The position numbers were made by a program, and so were the translations under genes. From assembly GCA_963700195.1 (NCBI GenBank), contig CAVOWQ010000010.1, positions 310,001 to 374,000 on the forward strand: 64,000 bases of DNA. Direction: 5' to 3'. Within the stretch, counting starts at the first letter, position 1. Every line of letters starts with the position of its first letter. This document shows, in pieces, positions 61,300 through 64,000 of this stretch. The notes below the pieces were generated by a model. That model worked only from the letters and a program-made list of their open reading frames with translations. It was not told the DNA's origin and did no database searches. The DNA comes from AP-15 sp963700195 (GTDB lineage Bacteria > Pseudomonadota > Alphaproteobacteria > ATCC43930 > CGMCC-115725).

Positions 61300-61992
61300 A
61301 TGAACGATGTTGTGCAGGAGCCGGCTCGCACGCGTAAACCGGTGGTGCGGCCGCGTGATGCGGCTTCCCTGATCTTGTTGCGCGGCGAGGGCCGGAACCT
61401 CGAAGTGCTCGCCGGCCGCCGTCCTCTGCACGTCAAATTCATGCCGGGGGTGCACGTCTTTCCGGGCGGTGCGATCGATCCGCCCGACCGGATCGCCTGG
61501 AGTATCGAAGCGGGTAGCGACGCGTTAGGGCTCCGTCTCGCGCGCTCTGCCCGTGCGGCCTTGCGCGAGACCTGGGAAGAGGCCGGGGTGCTGGTGGGCC
61601 GTCCGGCCGGGCCGCACTCTGCGCCGCCGGCCAGCAGGCAGATCGAACGAGCCTATCGTGAACGCGGCCTCGTCGCGTCATTGGACCTCTTGACCTATGT
61701 CGGTCGGGCGATCACCCCGTCTCACTCGAACCGCCGGTTCAATACCCGGTTTTTCCTCAGCGACGCCGCCAATGTATTCGGTGAACCGGCGTCGAGTGAA
61801 GAACTCGAGGATGTCCGATGGTACCGGGTCGGGCAACACCCGCTCGAATCGTTTCGCGATGTGACGCGGTTCATGCTGGCCCGGGCGATCGCTTTGCACG
61901 GCGGCGCCGCCGAGGGCGAGACGCCGCTGTTCTACTGGGCCAAGAACGCGCGCCGCATCGGTGTGTGCCGCGAAAGCGCGCGCGACCGCTAG
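61300..61992 (+). CDS. NUDIX hydrolase
   Basis: 230 residues. HVKFMPGVHVFPGGAIDPPD opens the Nudix region and LARSARAALRETWEEAGVLV is the REXXEE core, separated by an insertion as in the NUDT7/NUDT19-like CoA-pyrophosphatase branch. EDVRWYRVGQHPLESFRDVT follows. It probably hydrolyses a nucleoside diphosphate-linked compound; the substrate is not predictable. 66 bases downstream of the DTW-like gene. Confidence 0.88.
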   Translation: MNDVVQEPARTRKPVVRPRDAASLILLRGEGRNLEVLAGRRPLHVKFMPGVHVFPGGAIDPPDRIAWSIEAGSDALGLRLARSARAALRETWEEAGVLVGRPAGPHSAPPASRQIERAYRERGLVASLDLLTYVGRAITPSHSNRRFNTRFFLSDAANVFGEPASSEELEDVRWYRVGQHPLESFRDVTRFMLARAIALHGGAAEGETPLFYWAKNARRIGVCRESARDR

Positions 61993-62140
61993 ATGAGACC
62001 GACTCGGCCGCACGGAAGAGAGTGAACTGGAGGATTACCAACGCGCTGCTGATCCGTTCATTCTCCCAGGCCGCTGGCTCGAAGATGTGCTTACAACACA
62101 GCAACTCTAGAAGGACACACGCCATTGATTTCGGTCGGCA

Positions 62141-62656
62141 TTACTCCGCCGTGGCGCGCACCGGCGTCTTGCCGAGCACTTCGCGGCGGCGGCGACCGGG
62201 GTGCCTTCGAAGAAGTCGGGGTTTTGCGTGCCGAAGAGGCGCACCGCGTTGGCGAAGGCTTCCGATTTGTGGTGCCGTTTGCTAGAGAATACCGAAAAAT
62301 ACGGGTACAAGGGACATCGGCGACGAACTGCGCCGCCGCGACGGCCGGCCGAACCCGGGCGACGACGAGTTCGATGGCGGGGTGCCCGTGCACGACGATT
62401 ACGCCGCGTGCCAGATCACCCGTAAGGAGGATTGGCTCGACCTCTGTGCGAAACCCTTCTTCGGGTGCGAGCCGGACGACCGGATAAACGCGGTCGCATT
62501 CAGTAAGCTCAACCCGTTTGGGGCCCGCATCAACGCCATCTTCAGCTCGGATGTCGGCCATTTCGACATCCCCGACATGCGAATGGTGCTGCCCGAGGCC
62601 TGGGAATTGGTCGAGGACGCGAGCTGATCACCCGGGACGACTTCCGCGACTTCGTC
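62141..62656. pseudogene. Amidohydrolase remnant split by a small inversion
   Basis: Forward strand 62279-62656 encodes DDYAACQITRKEDWLDLCAK, LNPFGARINAIFSSDVGHFD and (after a frame change) ELITRDDFRDFV, the C-terminal third of an amidohydrolase_2 protein. The next residues, FANAVRLFGTQNPDFFEGTP and EVLGKTPVRATAE with a stop at 62141, are on the reverse strand at 62141-62262. Inverting about 62262-62656 restores one continuous C-terminus. The 5' two thirds of the gene are absent. Confidence 0.75.
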
Positions 62657-63010
62657 GGTCAGGGCTTTCTCAGCGATCCTCACGCTTCTTCCGGTCACGA
62701 TCCACAAGCCAATGGTAGAGGCGGCAAGGATTCCGGTGACGCCAGTGAGCATCAGGGTAGCAAAGGCGACGGGATCATCCGTAAGCCGCTCCCCGAAGGA
62801 TTTTGGCTAATCGCTCTTGCCGTATTCTTTGGCTGCGGAGGACTGACCTTGGCCGTTATGCTCGGTATATCTTGGTGGTGCGGCTGGCTGCGGTAGAGCT
62901 GGAGGCGGCAACTCATAATGAGGCACTGGCGGCAACGTTAGTTGCGCGGCGTTCGTCTCGCGAACCAGAAGGATAAGCCCGAAATAGAGCGCAAGCAGCG
63001 CTCTCGCCAT
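62657..63010 (-). pseudogene. Small membrane protein gene with in-frame TAG and truncated 3' end
   Basis: ATG 63010 gives MARALLALYFGLILLVRETN (signal or membrane helix), a Pro-rich segment, and AAKEYGKSD before a TAG at 62807-62809. The same frame goes on after the TAG with PKSFGERLTDDPVAFATLML, TGVTGILAASTIGLWIVTGR and SVRIAEKALTD until the inversion edge near 62657. A Trp codon has probably become TAG. A translated product would be only 67 residues. The start overlaps the DUF6471 stop by one base (TAATG). Confidence 0.65.
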
Positions 63011-63279
63011 TAGACGTCCGCCAATTCCACGCTCTCCCGTCCGATTGCTGCCATCACCGCTATCAGGAAGGTCGCCGGAAAGCTCCCGCGCTTCAGTTTG
63101 GCCGCGATCGAATTTCGTGTTTCCTCCAACCCGTGTTCTTTCAGTCTCTCTGCCAACTCCTCATAGGTCACATCCGCGCGTTTAAGCTCCGCCTTGACGA
63201 AACGAGCCAATCGCTCGGCTATCTCGCGCCAATGGAACGGCGCGCTGGCGGTGCAAAGCGTGTCGGCACAGTTTTTCAA
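63010..63279 (-). CDS. DUF6471 domain-containing protein
   Basis: 89 residues. EIAERLARFVKAELKRADVT, YEELAERLKEHGLEETRNSI and AAKLKRGSFPATFLIAVMAA form a compact helical, probably helix-turn-helix, domain of the DUF6471 family. The first ~17 residues are antisense to the transposase reading frame, so the native start may have been replaced by the insertion; no internal Met remains before the domain. Function unknown. Confidence 0.8.
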   Translation of the reverse strand: MKNCADTLCTASAPFHWREIAERLARFVKAELKRADVTYEELAERLKEHGLEETRNSIAAKLKRGSFPATFLIAVMAAIGRESVELADV

Positions 63280-64000
63280 TAACCAGCGGAACCTTGTTTC
63301 ATTCGCGCAAGATGCCTCTCCACGCTTATCTTCTCGCCATTGCGATCTTCTGCAATGAGGTCAAAGGCAAGAGCATGTTGGCGCTCTCCCGCGATCTCGG
63401 GACGCACTACATGACGGCTTTCGTGTTGGCGCATAAGATGCGCGAAGCGATGGCATCCGAGATGAAAGGCGCGCAGGTCGGCGGCGAAGGTCGGAAGGCA
63501 GAAATCGATGGCGGGTATTTTGGGGGTTATGTCAAACCCGCGAACCGCGTCGAGAACCGCAGGGATCGCCGGCTACGGCAGTATCAGTCCGGCAAGCGCA
63601 AGGTCGTGGTCGTGATCCGCGAGCGCGATGGCAAGACGCTCCCCGCCGTGTTCGCCTCCGAAGTCGCCGCGCTGAATTTCATCCGCACCCGGATCGCCAA
63701 GGGCACCGAAGTTTATGCCGACGAAGGCAGCGCGTGGAACGAGCTGCACGGCCGCTTCACGATGCACCGCATCAACCATCAGGAAGCCTACAGTCTCGGC
63801 GAGGGCATCCACAGCAACAATGCGGAGAGTTTTTTCAGCCGCATGCGCCGCGCGGAGATCGGCCATCATCATCATCTCTCGGGTCCGTACCTGATACGCT
63901 TCGCGCAGGAAGCCTCATGGCGCGAGGATCACCGGAAAGAGCCGAATGGGGTGCAGGTTGACCGCGTCGTGGCGCTGGCGATGCGGAGCAAGCCGAGCGT
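63225..64000 (+). CDS. IS1595 family transposase, 5'-truncated and cut by the right edge
   Basis: The forward frame is open from about 63192 to the window end. ARWRCKACRHSFSITSGTLF is the end of the N-terminal zinc ribbon, HAYLLAIAIFCNEVKGKSML the helical region, and AEIDGGYFGGYVK (first Asp), EVYADEGSAWNEL (second Asp) and HSNNAESFFSRMR (Asn and Glu) the ISXO2-like catalytic core. The N-terminal zinc half is missing where DUF6471 begins. The first ATG in frame is 63312. The last residues lie beyond 64000. Confidence 0.88.
63225..64000 (+). mobile_element. IS1595-type insertion sequence (partial)
   Basis: Defined by the transposase frame only; no terminal inverted repeat can be identified at the left because the element seems truncated against the DUF6471 gene, and the right end is outside the window. 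Confidence 0.7.

Noticed and set aside
1..64000. CRISPR array or restriction, toxin-antitoxin or phage-defence island
   Set aside because: No regularly spaced direct repeats and no matching protein families were seen.

Overview
The window is a gene-dense, GC-rich stretch of what looks like an alphaproteobacterial chromosome. The best lineage markers are a GapR/DUF2312 protein (2988-3266) and a DUF1244 protein (2622-2915), families that I know mainly from Alphaproteobacteria. The many CoA-, amidase- and monooxygenase-type catabolic genes and the form II CO-dehydrogenase-like operon fit a free-living soil or water heterotroph of Rhodospirillales or Hyphomicrobiales type. Genus cannot be read from the sequence. 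No rRNA, CRISPR array or complete tRNA was found.

Layout. 1-3.3 kb: partial MmgE/PrpD, GST, amine oxidase, DUF1244, GapR. 3.3-10.3 kb: LLM oxidoreductases, a methyltransferase, a DUF2252 protein, a flavin reductase and a peptide-type binding protein, several of them frameshifted. 10.3-17.1 kb: a toroid-formyltransferase fusion, two amidohydrolases, and a DUF35 + thiolase-like pair resembling side-chain aldolases. 17.1-19.8 kb: a methyltransferase/TPR protein and a GT9 enzyme with an inserted domain. 20-23.2 kb: tandem amidases followed by tandem NIPSNAP genes. 23.4-29.3 kb: homogentisate dioxygenase, EthD, SDR, YdcF, an LplT-like MFS, a monooxygenase and an acyl-CoA dehydrogenase. 29.4-29.9 kb: a small zinc-finger/HTH gene behind an array of TTGAC/GTCAA half-sites. 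30-34 kb: a ribose-type ABC transporter and an orphan binding protein. 35-48 kb: EttA, a CoA-transferase, SMP-30, OmpA, SDR, a PLP enzyme, RidA, MFS and a Gly/Met-rich secreted protein. 49.4-51.5 kb: the GDP-fucose pair (gmd, fcl). 51.8-56.4 kb: coxMLSG-like genes. 56.5-57.8 kb: an ECF sigma/anti-sigma pair. 58-60.4 kb: phosphomannomutase and GalU. 60.6-62 kb: DTW-like and Nudix proteins. 62.1-64 kb: a scrambled zone with an inverted amidohydrolase remnant, a nonsense-mutated membrane gene and an IS1595 transposase running off the end.

How the genes fit together. Two themes recur. One is catabolism of acyl-CoA, aromatic and amide compounds (HGD, EthD, ABM, ACADs, CoA-transferase, thiolase/DUF35, amidases). 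The other is envelope sugar metabolism (Gmd, Fcl, PMM/PGM, GalU, GT9, methyltransferase, formyltransferase fusion).

Caution. At least nine genes, including the usually indispensable galU, carry single-base frameshifts whose two frames still encode well-conserved protein. This pattern suggests sequencing or assembly error at least as much as gene decay, so the entries typed pseudogene should be read as interrupted in this sequence.
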